64,000 bases of DNA from Theristus sp. LFF4_11 (Eukaryota; Nematoda; Chromadorea; Monhysterida; Xyalidae). The position numbers and the translations under genes are program-made. Of the stretch, positions 11,130-23,100 are shown in pieces. The stretch is from positions 62,001 through 126,000 of the forward strand of contig JASANC010000508.1 in NCBI GenBank assembly GCA_030248135.1, written 5' to 3'. Each line of letters begins with the position of its first letter. Position 1 is the first letter of the stretch. The notes under the pieces are model-generated. The model saw only the letters and a list, made by a program, of their open reading frames with translations. It had not been told where the DNA came from and did no database searches.

Positions 11130-11858
11130 CGTGAAGCTTCATAAGTCACGGAATGGGAATGGGAGAATGTGAAATCCGAATCCAATAAGCAAAACTCAGC
11201 CCATTTGCACCAATTCACGCAGGCGTATGTTCAATTGCGGCTCTCTAATTGCGTCCTGAAGAATTGCAGGCTGCAGCCCGCTCATTGTGGCCTGTTCGAT
11301 TGCGGCCCGGAGATTTCGGGCTCGGCCAATTCCGGCCTGGCGAATGTTTCTCGAGCAATAGTAAACCACCTGTACCGTTTTTCGTGATCTTCGATGAATC
11401 CAAAATCAAACAAATCACGGCAAAACAGTTTTTTTTTTCAAAAACTCACGTTTCCGAAGAGCCTTTATGTAAAAGGATTGGCTTAGGAGACCTACAACAA
11501 CTTTGCTTAGTTTTGGGATTAGATTTGGCTGAAGTTTATTTTCTTTTTTGCAATCATTTTAAAATCTGCGATTGCGTTGGTTGATTGTGGAATGCGAAAA
11601 AAATCAATCCTCCTAACTCCCAGCAGTTTATCGGTCGTTCTGGGGAAAATTCGCCGAGCCGGAATCGTCCGGACCAGAAATATTCAGGCGGGAATCGTCC
11701 GGGCCAAAAATATTCGGGCCGGAATCGAACGGGGCGCAACTCTTCGGGCCAGAGGCCGCAATGTTACGAAGAAAAACGGGCAAAGAAGATGCCAGTAAAG
11801 AGCGTGAAGTTAACTTTAATTAACGCCCTATATGTTTTCTGACTTATGTAGGCCAACC
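11130..11858. mobile_element. Small element inserted in the tRNA-headed repeat
   Basis: Flanked by CGAAATAAA at 11121-11129 and 11859-11867; the intact target is seen at about 14630 in copy 2. Subterminal CATAAGTCA / TGACTTATG are inverted, but the extreme ends match poorly. The interior contains GGGCC/CGGAAT quasi-palindromic units related to the GGGCCGGAAATG minisatellites elsewhere in the window. Confidence 0.65.
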
Positions 11859-12129
11859 CGAAATAAATGCGAACCGCGTTGACGCGCTGAGTTCGAATAT
11901 TACACTGTGTTCCGTAGTACTTCTTCGAGACGACGGCTGCCCTTCTTTTCTAAAATCCGCTTCAGATAAAACACGCTCGTTGTCGGACATTGCTAAAACG
12001 GACCTGATTCAAATCTCAGTCCTAAAGCCCAATCCTAAGCCTAACTTGATCTTAACCTAATCCTAACCTAAGCCAAGCCTTTTCAGGAAGTAAGATGTCA
12101 GAACAATTGCGTTTTGAACAAGTTTTTGT

Positions 12130-13161
12130 GTTCCGGGTGCTCTGCCGATTTGATTGAGCCATGGGTTGCCAAAATCGGCCAAGGAAATCGTGATCTGGAC
12201 GACGCTATGTGTCCGCTTTTTTGTGCTTCACGACCTGTGTTTTGTGCGCCGGTCTGTCACGCGACTCAGCCGGCGCTGTGCTCAACCGATTTTAAGGATC
12301 GACGGCTCAGTCAATGATTTTTGTAGAATAAAAAATGATAGGAAGACAAAATAAACATAAAATAACATGTCATAATCACGTACGCAGTGAATCATTTTGG
12401 TGCGGTCTTTTGGCACGTGCGGTTTTTTGTCCGCAAGCCCACCGTGAGGGGGCGGTGCGATCCCGTGTTTTCTTGCGGAGGGGGTGGCGGAGTCTAGTAC
12501 CCGTGTCGAGGTAAAGGGGGAGGGGGGTACACGGGTATCTGCCCGTGCACGGGCATGATTTTCGGCTGAGGGGGGCTGGACCCTCCCCCACCCCTCCGCA
12601 CTTTCGCTACTGCTCGGGAATGGTTTTCCAGCTTCAGAATATTTCTCTGGATTTTGACAAACACACAAATGAACTGAGCAAGAAAAGCTGAATAAAACCT
12701 GTTCTCATGTCGTTTTTTTGCGAACAATAATCAGCGGTGTTCTGGCCACCAACAGGCAACAGATGAACAAAACTCAATAACAGTGGATTCCGCAACTGAA
12801 AATTTGGATTTGTTTCGACGACTGAAAATTCAGATATTCTATTAGCTTTTCCTGCGAAGGAGGCGGAGTTATGGTGAATGATGTGCGGAAAAACCGCACA
12901 GCTGATAAGCTGTTTCGCACCCGAACGTTGTTCAAATATGAAATAAAATGAATTTATTTAGTGAGAAAAATTCTGATTAGTTGTTTCTCAAGTTCTTGCA
13001 CAAATCTGCCGTCAGAATACGTTAAGTTTTTTATTTCAATTTGCCGCTCAGCCATGAAACATTTACTCTATCTCTGCGTGGAAACGCAAATTGGGACACG
13101 TTTAATAAGAAAAAAAATATTGTGAAAAAATTCGGTTAAAAATCTAGCACAAATTTTGTGT
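12130..13161. other. Unique non-coding stretch with a G-rich MITE fragment
   Basis: 12415-12613 matches the right part of the element at 14810-16851 (GTACACGGGTATCTGCC, ending GCACTTTCGCTACTG) but its left terminus is missing, so it is a truncated copy. No supported gene elsewhere in this stretch. Confidence 0.6.
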
Positions 13162-13280
13162 CAATATTCGGGTGGTGCCGAGCCAATACTCCTTGCAGGC
13201 CCCCTTGCCTGCAAAGCGAGCCCACTACCGCTGCGCTATTGACGATGAGAGTGAAACGGCGTTAACAAAACAGGTGTACC

Positions 13281-14344
13281 TAGGGTTAGGGGAAAAAAAA
13301 AATCCGGATTTTTTTTTTAAATTAAAAAAAAATTTTTTTTTTAAAAAAAAAAAAATTTTTTTTACAAGTTAGGTTTGTTCGAAGCGTCTCGTCGAGCTGA
13401 GTTCATCTAGACTATTTTCAGAACGATCCGGAAAACTATAAGAGCGAAAATCGTGTTTTATTGAAATTATGTCCATTTCATAGAGGGAAAGTTGCATTTT
13501 CAACAGTAAAACAGGACAATTTTCGACGTGTACTTGAATATTGAACCGTTCTTAGTTGTTCCTCTTTAGAAAATTACCAAAATTTGACTGTGTTCAAAAA
13601 TTCCTGTTTGCTGTAGCTAAGTCGGCAACCCCTGTCGACCCGGTCGCCCCCCCCCCCCCCCCAAGACACAGACTTTCAGGTTCAACCAGCTGTGCTATCT
13701 GCCACATGGCGAGAGCCCACTCTTCAAATCATCGTATCGAAAACACGTACCATGATTTCGCGATCACGTTGCGGGCAACTGACAGACGCAAGTTTAACAC
13801 GTTAGTTTAGCTCAGCACGCAAGTTTTAACATGTGGCCATGTTATCGGGTATCTGAAAAACGGTCGTGTGATGTGGTATTAACCAACATCCCCGCTCCAA
13901 TTGTTTAACAATATATCGCACAACTCCATTGTAGACCTATAACATACGCCAATCAACAAAATATCATGTTCATCTCATGGCCTACCGACTGAAAAAACAT
14001 GTTCTAAGTTGCAAGAAAACGATTTCTGAAACGATATTTCAATTCAGTTAAGTCATTTCAACGCTAAAAATTGACTCTAGAAGTCATCCAAATCGAAAAA
14101 CATGGAGTACGTCTGTCAAAATGACCAAATAATGACATGTACCTAAGCACACAAAGAAGTTGGGAAGAAAATTTGGTTTGAACTTTCAAAAAATTATGCC
14201 ATAAATCGAATTTTCAGAGCAAAGTAGAAGAAAAATTTTTCAAATTTTTTTTTTAAGTTTGAAAAAAAAATCCAAATTTTTTAAAAAAAAAAAAACGAAA
14301 AAAAAAATAAAAAAAAAATTTTTTTTTTCAAAGCCCCTAACCCT
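13281..14344. mobile_element. MITE with TAGGGTTAGGGG ends
   Basis: Perfect 12-bp inverted termini TAGGGTTAGGGG / CCCCTAACCCTA, flanked by the 8-bp duplication GGTGTACC (13273-13280 and 14345-14352). Long A/T homopolymer blocks lie just inside both ends. No coding capacity. The termini resemble telomere repeats, but they behave as transposon ends. Confidence 0.88.
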
Positions 14345-15325
14345 AGGTGTACCGTAATTAGGGCAAGAATGCAGTTCGTTGCAAAATCAGCAATGATACG
14401 TGCGCTGCATCGCGGCCATCTCTGATTGGATGCACATTGAAGAAAAAAATTGTTTCAATGTTTCGGCGAGCAGAAAATAGGAGGGTTTGAGAAAGTGAAA
14501 ATCCCGATTTTTTAAATAAGAAAACAATGAAATCTTGAATCTTAAATCTTTTTAAGACTTTTTTAATAAAAAAAATCTAAAATGCCAGAGGAAAATCGGC
14601 CGATGGTACAGTCGACAAAAATAAGTGCATTCGAAATAAATGCGAACCGCGTTGACGCGCTGAGTTCGAATATTACACTGTGTTCCATAGTACTTCTTCG
14701 AGACGACGGCTGCCCTTCTTTTCTAAAATCCGCTCAGATAAAACACGCTCGTTGTCGGACATTGCTAAAACGGACCCGATTCAAATCTTAATCCTAAGCC
14801 TAACATGATCAGTAGCGAAAGCGGGACCTCGGGTGAGGGGGGGGGTGTTTGCCTAATTTTAGAGGGGGGGGTCAGGTGCCTTCTCGGTGAGGGGGGGGGG
14901 GTGCACGGGCAGCAAATTTTCCTGAGGGGGGGGGTGCACTGGCAGAAAAATTTCGTGAGGGGGGGGGGGGTGCACGGGATCGCACGGGTAATACCAAATT
15001 TTTGCCTTAGAAAAACACAGAAATTCTTGTAAAATACAGAATATTTTGTGCAAACAAGCTGCTTGTTTGGTCAGAAACAACAAAATCTATGCAGAGACAG
15101 ACACAAACGTCAAGAAAAATGCAAAAATTACGGTATTTTTGGAAAAAATTGAGATGAGATTGACCACCGTGAGGGCCGAGGGGGGGGGGGTGCGATCCCG
15201 TGTTTTCTCGCGGAGGGGGGTGGGGGGAGTCTAGTACCCGTGTCGAGGTAAAGGGGGGGGAGGGGGGTACACAGGTATCTGCCCGTGCACGGGCAGGATT
15301 TTCGGCTGAGGGGGGGGGGGTGGAC

Positions 15326-16059
15326 TAGGGTTGTTAAACAAAAATGAAATTTTTTTTTTCAAAAAAAAATTATTAAAAAAAAAACAAAAATGCCGATTTT
15401 TTTTTTTTTTTAAAAAATTCGAAAAATTTTTCTCTAATATGCTCTGAAAACCTCAATTTTGGCACAATTTTTCGAAAGTTCAACAAAAATTTTCTTTGAT
15501 TATACCTCGTAAAACCTTTAGCAGTCGATTTTGGACCGTTTTACCGACTGATTTTACGCTTCGACAACATCTGCGATGAAGTTTTTGAGCGTCCCAAAGC
15601 TTGGCCTACCATTTCCGATGCAGATAAGGTGACGATTCGCCTCGCAGAGCGTCCGATTGTGCTCGCTGCTCCGTTTGCAAGCGCTACGTTGTCTGGTTGC
15701 TTGCTGCTTCGTGTCGTGTCGTCGCGACACCATCAGAAGAATTGATCGAATTTCAAGGCGGTATGTTTGTCTTCACTTTAGCATTAGTTTAGCTGGGGAC
15801 AATTAGTGACGTTTTAGAGGTCAAAACACAAGAAGAGGCATGGTGACGGTTTGGAAAAGGGGTAATTGAGGTCACCAAAACAAAATCTGCAAAGTTCCGT
15901 CATATGGGAGTCATTCGGGAGGCGCTTGCATATCATATGTGGTTCTTCGGACTCCCTGATTGATTTAGCACAACTTTGATTTTTGAAATTTTTTTTTAAA
16001 AAAAAAAATTTAAAAAAAAAAAACAAAAATGACGATTTTTGTTTTTTTTAACAACCCTA
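15326..16059. mobile_element. TAGGGTTG-family MITE, nested copy 1
   Basis: Begins TAGGGTTGTTAAACA and ends TTTAACAACCCTA, flanked by the 8-bp duplication GGGTGGAC (15318-15325, 16060-16067). Length 734 bp. The interior of about 600 bp is shared with the copies at 16079 and 62224. Homopolymer A/T blocks occur inside both ends. No reading frame of note. Confidence 0.92.
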
Positions 16060-16078
16060 GGGTGGACCCCCCCCCACC

Positions 16079-16823
16079 TAGGGTTGTTAAACAAAAATGA
16101 AAATTTTTTTTTTTTTAAAAAAAAGTGATTAAAAAAAACAAAAATGCCGATTTTTTAAAAAAAAAAAAAATTCGAAAAATTTTCCTCTAATATGCTCTGA
16201 AAACCTCAATTTTGGCAAAATTTTTCGAAAGTTCAACAAAAATTTTCTTTGATTATACCTCGTAAAATCTTTAGCAGTCGATTTTGGGCCGTTTTACCGA
16301 CTGATTTTAGGCTACGACAACATCTGCGATGAAGTTTTTGAGCGTCCCAAAGCTTGGCCTACCATTTCCGATGCAGATAAGGTGACGATTCGCCTCGCAG
16401 AGCGTCCGATTGTGCTCGCTGCTCCGTTTGCAAGCGCTACGTTGTCTGGTTGCTTGCTGCTTCGTGTCGTGTCGTCGCAACACCATCAGAAGAATTGATC
16501 GAATTTCAAGGCGGTATGTTTGTCTTCACTTTAGCATTAGTTTAGCTTAGCTGGGGACAATTAGTGACGTTTTGGAGGTCAAAACACAAGAAGAGGCATG
16601 GTGACGGTTTGGAAAAGGGGTAATTGAGGTCACCAAAACAAAATCTGCAAAGTTCCGTCATATGGGAGTCATTCGGGAGGCGCTTGCATATCATATGTGG
16701 TTCTTCGGACTCCCTGATTGATTTAGCACAACTTTGATTTTTGAAATTTTTTTTTTAAAAAAAAAAAATTTTTTTTTAAAAAAAAAACAAAAATGACGAT
16801 TTTTGTTTTTTTTAACAACCCTA
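16079..16823. mobile_element. TAGGGTTG-family MITE, nested copy 2
   Basis: Same family, 745 bp, nearly identical to copy 1. The 8-bp duplication is CCCCCACC (16071-16078, 16824-16831). It inserted only about 20 bp from copy 1 into the same G/C-rich element, so these are two separate insertions and not a tandem duplication. Confidence 0.92.
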
Positions 16824-17029
16824 CCCCCACCCCCCCGCACTTTCGCTACTGAACATGATCCTGAGCCTAATCCTGACCTTAGCCAAGCCTTTTCAATAAG
16901 GAAGATGTCAGAACAATTGCGTTTTGAACAAGTTTTTGTTGAGGCCAGAGCGTGTGCACGCGCGCTAGTGGCATGAGCATGAGCATGCGGATGCGAGGTG
17001 CGCGTGCGTTTTAAAAAAGAAGCTCCAGC

Positions 17030-17130
17030 CCAAAATTGAGGTTTTCAGATCATTTTAGAGGAAATTTTTCGAATTAAAAAATCGGCATTTTTGTTTTTTT
17101 ATTTTAAATTTCGGTTTTGTTTAACAACTT
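17030..17130. repeat. Truncated TAGGGTTG-family MITE end in front of Nup62
   Basis: AAAATTGAGGTTTTCAGA, then a diverged AT-rich block, then GTTTAACAAC correspond to one end of the 734-745 bp family. It lies about 25 bases before the Nup62 start codon, so it probably forms part of the promoter or 5' UTR. Confidence 0.7.
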
Positions 17131-17152
17131 CTAAGCTAGAGAGTAGAGACAA

Positions 17153-20100
17153 ATGTTCGGCGCACAACAACCAACGACGACGACGTCGTCATTGCTGTTT
17201 GGCTCGACTTCGACTGCGTCGTCGGGGGGAGCAACGGGACTTGGTTCATCCGGTTTCACCTTTGGCGGCGGGGCGCAGCAGCCAGCAGCAACCGGTGGAT
17301 TTTTGTTTGGAGGAGCTGGAGCAGCGAACCAAAACACAACAACGACGTCAGCAAGTGGTGGAGTGAGCGGCGGTTCGATTTTTGGCGCCGCGGGCGCAGG
17401 AGTAGGAGGGTTTGGCAGGTGTGCCGTTTGATCTTGATGTGGTAGTGGTTTTATTGTGCCATTTTTCCATCATGTTTTTGTGAGATTTCTTTCTCTAATT
17501 TTGGGCGTGCTTGTCATTTCAAAAGAGCAGTGAGTGCCACTGAGTGGTTACTTCAAATAACATCTCTGATTTTGCCGCGACAATCGCCGATGTCTGAGCT
17601 CTTTTCTGCAGAACAAGCGCCAGCATCACTATTCACTAAGAAGAAGTTGTTCATCAAAGCAATCAATGCAACCTCGAAATTTTGTGCAGTTTTCTTTCAG
17701 TGGCACCTCTGCAACAGGAAGCGGAAGTGGTGGCTTTTTTAGTGGATTAGGTGCTCCAAGCATAACGACAACTGCTGGAACTGGTAATGTGGATTTAAAG
17801 ATCTTCAGTGTCACGTGTGGTCAGCTGTGCGTGCGACGTGGTCGTGGTGTCGTGTACTCCGAAATACTGAAGGCGTTAAAAAAGTTGAAAGCACGGGCCC
17901 ACAAGCAAGTGCTTGCAAACCTTTTCACTGCAATGTGCAGCTTTGATTTATCGTGGTATGTCACCTGCGCCACATCGTCGCATACATGACTGGATCGAGT
18001 CGAGCTCTTTTTACTCATCATCACAATATTGCATCATATACAAACAAACAATAAAACTGTAACAGGCAGTAGCTTGATGTTTGGCGGTGCAGCGACCACG
18101 ACGGCAGCAAACGCAAACGCAGCCGGTGGCGCTGCGCCCGGCCTGTTTCGAACGTCTGGCTTCAATTTCGGCTCGTCCACCGCAGCAGTCACAACAAGCG
18201 CATCAGCAAACCAACCCGCTCCCTCGACCGGTTTGTTTGTGCAGCCTAACCCATAACATTTACAACTAGCTGATTGGTTGATGTATGCATTCTGTGCATG
18301 AATTGCTTATAAAGGAGTTAGGTTTGCATATAAACCACCAACTAATCAGCTGGTTAGATATGTTATTGGGTTAGGCTGCACATTAAGCATCTTTTCAAAC
18401 TTTTTAGATTTAAATGCAATGCAAACACGTGAAACTTTTTTAAGTTAAAAAATATTGAGCAGAAATCAGGCTTGGTTGGACGTTGGAATGAAAAAACCAT
18501 TTGTGTTTCAATATCTTTTTTCTAACTGATTTTTTTCTCGTTCGTTGTGGGCTCTTGTATTTGGTTAAAAAAATGACACTTGAAGATACGTACTGTAAAA
18601 ACACACGTTCCCAAACATAGCACTGCTCTTTCATTGCCTAAAATCATGAAATGAGATCAAAGCTTTTTATGTTCAATGTGCAGGTAGTTTATTCGGCACT
18701 GCAACCAGCACGACGACGACGGCTGCAGCGCCCACGTTTTCGTTCGGACAAACCGTGCAGGCACCAGCCGTACAACCGCCAGGTTGGTGTGTCGTGTCGT
18801 TCTGTCATCAGTGCTGACGTGTTTCTTGTATTTGGTTTCGTTTTTAGCGGTATTAAATTCATGGACTTTTATGACAAACAAAACATTGCTTTCGCGTGCA
18901 GCAACGACGGCAACCGCAATGACGACAGCACCAACCACTGGCGGATTTTTGTTTGGCGGCGCGACTGGCAGCAGTGGCGGTGGTGGCATTCTGTTTGGCA
19001 CACATAGAGATGTCAAGAAAAAAAATTTTTTCTATTTTTTTTCTTTTTAAAAAAAAAATTTTTTTTTCAAATTTTTTTTTTAAAATGAAAGTTGTTCAGA
19101 ATTTTTCAGGGAGTCCGAATATCACCATCTGAGGAGCCACCGACTTACCATATGACCCCCACTCATATGGGAGGAGGGTGAAAATTTCAGACTTGGTTTC
19201 GGCGACCCCATTTTCCCACCGACGACATCACGTCTCGTGTTTTGCCTCTCAATTCACCTCAAATAACATGGAAACAAGTTCCACAACAAACCGGTGTGAT
19301 CACGCTGACGACACGAGGCGAAACAGCAACGAGCAACCAACGAAGTTACGCTTGCAGTGGCAGACAGTGCAATTTCCACCTTTCGAGATCCTGAAAAACG
19401 ATGCGTAAATGTGAGTTCTCTGCTTCTATCTCACCTTAGCGACATCGGAATTTGTTGAACTAGCCTTTGCGACGCTCAAGTACTTCAATGCGCGAGTCGA
19501 TCATCACTCACCAAGGCTGAAAACAGTCAATAAATCAATCCAGAATACCACCTGCAGCGTTGAAGACTAAGTGACAAGGTAAAGTCAAAGAAAATTTTTG
19601 TTGAACTTTCGAAAAATTATGCCAAAAACGGCATTTTCAGGGCACATTAAAGAAAAAATTTCAAAAATTTTTAATAAAAAAAATAAAAAAAAATGCTCAT
19701 TTTTTTTTTACTTTTTAAAAAAAAAATTAAAAAAAATTTTTTTTTTGACCCTTACATCTCTAGGCACACAGCAGCAATCACAGAACACGACAGGTTCGTT
19801 TGTGCGACCGAAAACAACAAACTGGACACGCGAACGAAGCACGGCATTTGTGCTGTGTTGGGTTTGTTGTTCGACACGATCTTATCATATTTATTGCGAT
19901 CTTGGTGATTCTTTTCCAGCAGCACCCGCAACAACGACGCAGGCAGCGTTCAGTTTTGGTAACACAGCGCCTCCTGCAGCAACTGCTGGTGTGTGCAATG
20001 TTCTTCGATTTTTTTGTGCACTGCTATGCTTTTTTAAAAATCAATCTCAAACAAGAATCCATAAGTATATTTGCCAAAAAGCATCCTTTTTAATGATGTC

Positions 20101-23100
20101 TTCACTCAAATCGGTCGTGGGAACTGCAAAGCACTTCTGAAACAAACTTTACAGGGTCTTTAGTGACGGTTTTTAGGGCTGCAGAAACCTACTCCGTATT
20201 TGTTTCCGTATTGTTATCCATCCCAAATTGTCGCTGACATCAAGTTTTGTGAGTTCGGATTTGCCGATTTTGCACAACGTTTTTTTTGTTTGCTTCAGTA
20301 TCCACTGGAACGTCAGGCTTCACATTTGGTCAATCGACGAACGCAAACCAGCCAAACACGACAAGCACCGCTGGTCTGTTTGCTGGATTACAAGCCGGCA
20401 ATTTAGCCACAACTCAACAGACAACATCAACCGCTGCACCGACATTGTCATTGTTGGTTTTTGGATGATGTTTTTTGCTAGAGAGCAAGAGCAGAGCATG
20501 TTGTGAATAAGAAATGTAAAAGAATACTAGAGGCATTTTCTTATTCAAACAGGGCAAGTAAACTGATTCGTTGATTTTATTTTGTGTTAACTAAACTAAC
20601 AACATTGAAATGTCTTCTGCTACTTTATTAACAGCGGTTTCCATATGCCACAAATGTTCACAGATTCGGTACGAAGCCGACAGCAGCAACAGCCGCAACA
20701 ACGGGCACTGCGTTTACGCCAGCAACGGTCAGTTCGGCGGCGACACCAGCAAATGCGCCTAGCATTACTACAGCGAGTAGCACGAGTGCTAGTACGGCGC
20801 CAGTGTTTGGTGCCCCGTTGCAAGCCGCAGTGACAACAGGCAGGCGCAGTTTTGATGATTGGCTGATTGGTTCGCTTTGATTCGGCGGGCGCGCCAAGTG
20901 GTGTTGGTGTACACAGTCGAATTCGGTAACTGTGGACTGAGGCAGTGCGCTATCTACCGTGTCTGTCTCAGCAGGGTGTTTGTAAATGCTGAAAACGTCT
21001 GCTGACAACGTCAGCAACAGTGTTCCGGAGTTTCAATAATAATTTCGGTAAACATGATCATAACTGTGGTTAAGGCATGATCGCATCGAGAGACAACATG
21101 GCAGTAGGAAGTGGGGACCTTATTCCATGAGAGTTTCGAGATTTGTCCATTCAAAGAAGTCATTTGTTTGTATTTTTTTTGAAATTTTCGTTCCATTTGT
21201 TTCAGCGCCAGCCACAACGGCAGCCGCACCGTCATTCTCATTCGGCGCTGCAGTAAGCAGCACAGGCACGCCTACGGTTGCGACTGCTGCCACGAAAACG
21301 AGCACTGCCGGCGTGGCTCCGCCCACATTCACGGCGGCCACCGCAGTCACTGCCAGCGCACCACCAAGCACAACGCACACAGCAGTCGCACCACGTTCGT
21401 TCGCATTGACCACCACTGCGCCTGCTGCACCACCAGGTCAGGAGTAAAGTTGTCTGATCGGCCGTGCAATGTATTGCGTTCAATGCGCTTTCGTCGCATA
21501 TAATGCAAACTTGAACAGATTGTGCAGTGGCGTTTGTGTGCGCCTTGTTTGAAATCATGTTCCTCGTAATGATGAAAAGTGTACGGTCAAAGTTCGTATC
21601 GCATACCGAGTTTCAATTCTGCAGTTTCAGTAGTTCTTTTTGATTTCTCATCTGAACCGTTCAAAGAAATTACGTTTTTAGCAAATCCACGTGGTTTTAT
21701 AAATATTTTTAAATTTCAACATGAAAAGAATTTTAGCAACAACGGCGACAACGACACCAGCAACAGGAACTGGATTGTCTTTTGGTCTAGCAACAACAAC
21801 AGCAACCAGTAATGCACTGCCTGTCACAACAACAACGGCGAACACAATTTTTGGTACACCGGTTTCGTCAAAAGGTTGATTTATTTATTTATAATTTGAC
21901 TGTTTATTGATTCATTGTTCCTTCAGTTAACTTTCTTCGTTTCAAGAGACCTTTAGACAGCTATTGTCACGCGCAATTTCACCAACTGCGCTGAATGGCT
22001 AATCGTATTGTATCGGGTCATCGTTTCCAACTCTGTTGCACAATGAGCAACGGACACGCGAGCACTGACTTTCGTCCTCAAACGGTGTCCATCCAGCCAA
22101 GTCCTCGTTTTGATGTTCGTGATTCGTGCAGATGCGTCGTCGAAAGCGCCGAGCACGCCCGCTGCAGCCGCGTTGTTCAGCGCTGTCGCGCCCACGGCAG
22201 CGTCGTCGAGTGCAACGACGATAACACCGACAGTGTGAGCGACCCACTGGTTGTTGCTTCCACTCTCACGCTCTGCGTTGAAAAGTGACCGTAGACATCG
22301 ACAACACCGAAGCGCTGTTTTATGAAACGTGCTCTTCGGTGACGATAATGATCAGTGGCACCAGGATCGTTTCAAAGACGCAGCTTTCAAACACGGTGCG
22401 CTTCAGCACGACGACGACGTCGACAGCGACAACGACGGCCAGCACGAGCTCATCAGCGACATCGGCTGGCGGCGCGAAGCCACCGCTGACGTTCGGCGAG
22501 CTCGAGGATCGCCTCGCTCGGCACGTGTTCGACCTCGAGGACCAGCAGCGGGCGTTCTACTCGCACGCAACAGCGATCAACGCCTGGGACCGGGTGCTGC
22601 GCGAGAACGAGCACAAGGTGCGCTCGGTGACTTCATTCGCCTGACCTGCGACATGGGCTCAGATTTGCTGAGCAGCACCGACAGAAAACCACTTTTTGGG
22701 TGCACGAATGCAAAACAAACGACCTCTCGAGGATTGCCATGCCATGCTTTTCGTTGGAATGGCCAACTTGGTTTCGCTACGCTAATTTTGAGAGTTCGAA
22801 CTCCAATCAAGAGAGCCGCATGAGCATAAAATCAGCATCATATTGCTGAGGTTGAGAAAGTTGTCGAGTATTTTCAGCGTTTTTGTTTCAGCTGCTGAAC
22901 GTGTACTCGCACATGCAACAAGTGCAGCGCGACCTGCAGCGCGCCGAGCATGACCTCGACTTTGTGGAGCAACAGCAGACTGAATTGGACACGATCGTGG
23001 CACAAATGGAGAAGACGCTCGGTATTACGAGCGAGCAGCAAGAGTGCGCTGTTGGCGACGCCGTCTCCACCGGCGACTTCTACAGGCATCGAATGTTGGT

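Larger units (their letters stand above)
10136..12129 (-). repeat. tRNA-headed dispersed repeat, copy 1 (interrupted twice)
   Basis: Matches 13162-16940 once insertions are removed (about 670 bp). On the minus strand the 10136-10230 end resembles a tRNA: A-box-like TAGCGCAGCGGTAG, an Ala(TGC)-like CTCGCTTTGCAGGCAAG and a weak B-box. The other end carries degenerate CCTAAN tracts (about 12020-12078) and finishes near GAACAAGTTTTTGT. Copy 1 is split by elements at 10260-10826 and 11130-11858. It is probably a tRNA-derived SINE-like repeat; the acceptor arms do not pair, so it is not a functional tRNA gene. Confidence 0.65.
14810..16851. mobile_element. hAT-like MITE (CAGTAGCGAAAG ends) carrying two nested MITEs
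   Basis: Ends CAGTAGCGAAAG / CTTTCGCTACTG with AACATGAT duplicated at 14802-14809 and 16852-16859. The element's own sequence is about 550 bp, rich in G runs. The rest is two TAGGGTTG-family elements with their duplications. A truncated relative lies at 12415-12613. Confidence 0.88.
13162..16940 (-). repeat. tRNA-headed dispersed repeat, copy 2 (heavily nested)
   Basis: Same tRNA-like head as copy 1 at 13162-13280. The body resumes at 14345-14809 and the tail is at 16852-16940. A 1064-bp element sits at 13281-14344 and a third element at 14810-16851. Removing them restores a sequence colinear with copy 1. Confidence 0.7.

Noticed and set aside
12020..12078. Interstitial telomere (TTAGGC-like tract)
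   Set aside because: The CCTAAN tract is short, degenerate and present at the same place in other copies of a dispersed repeat.
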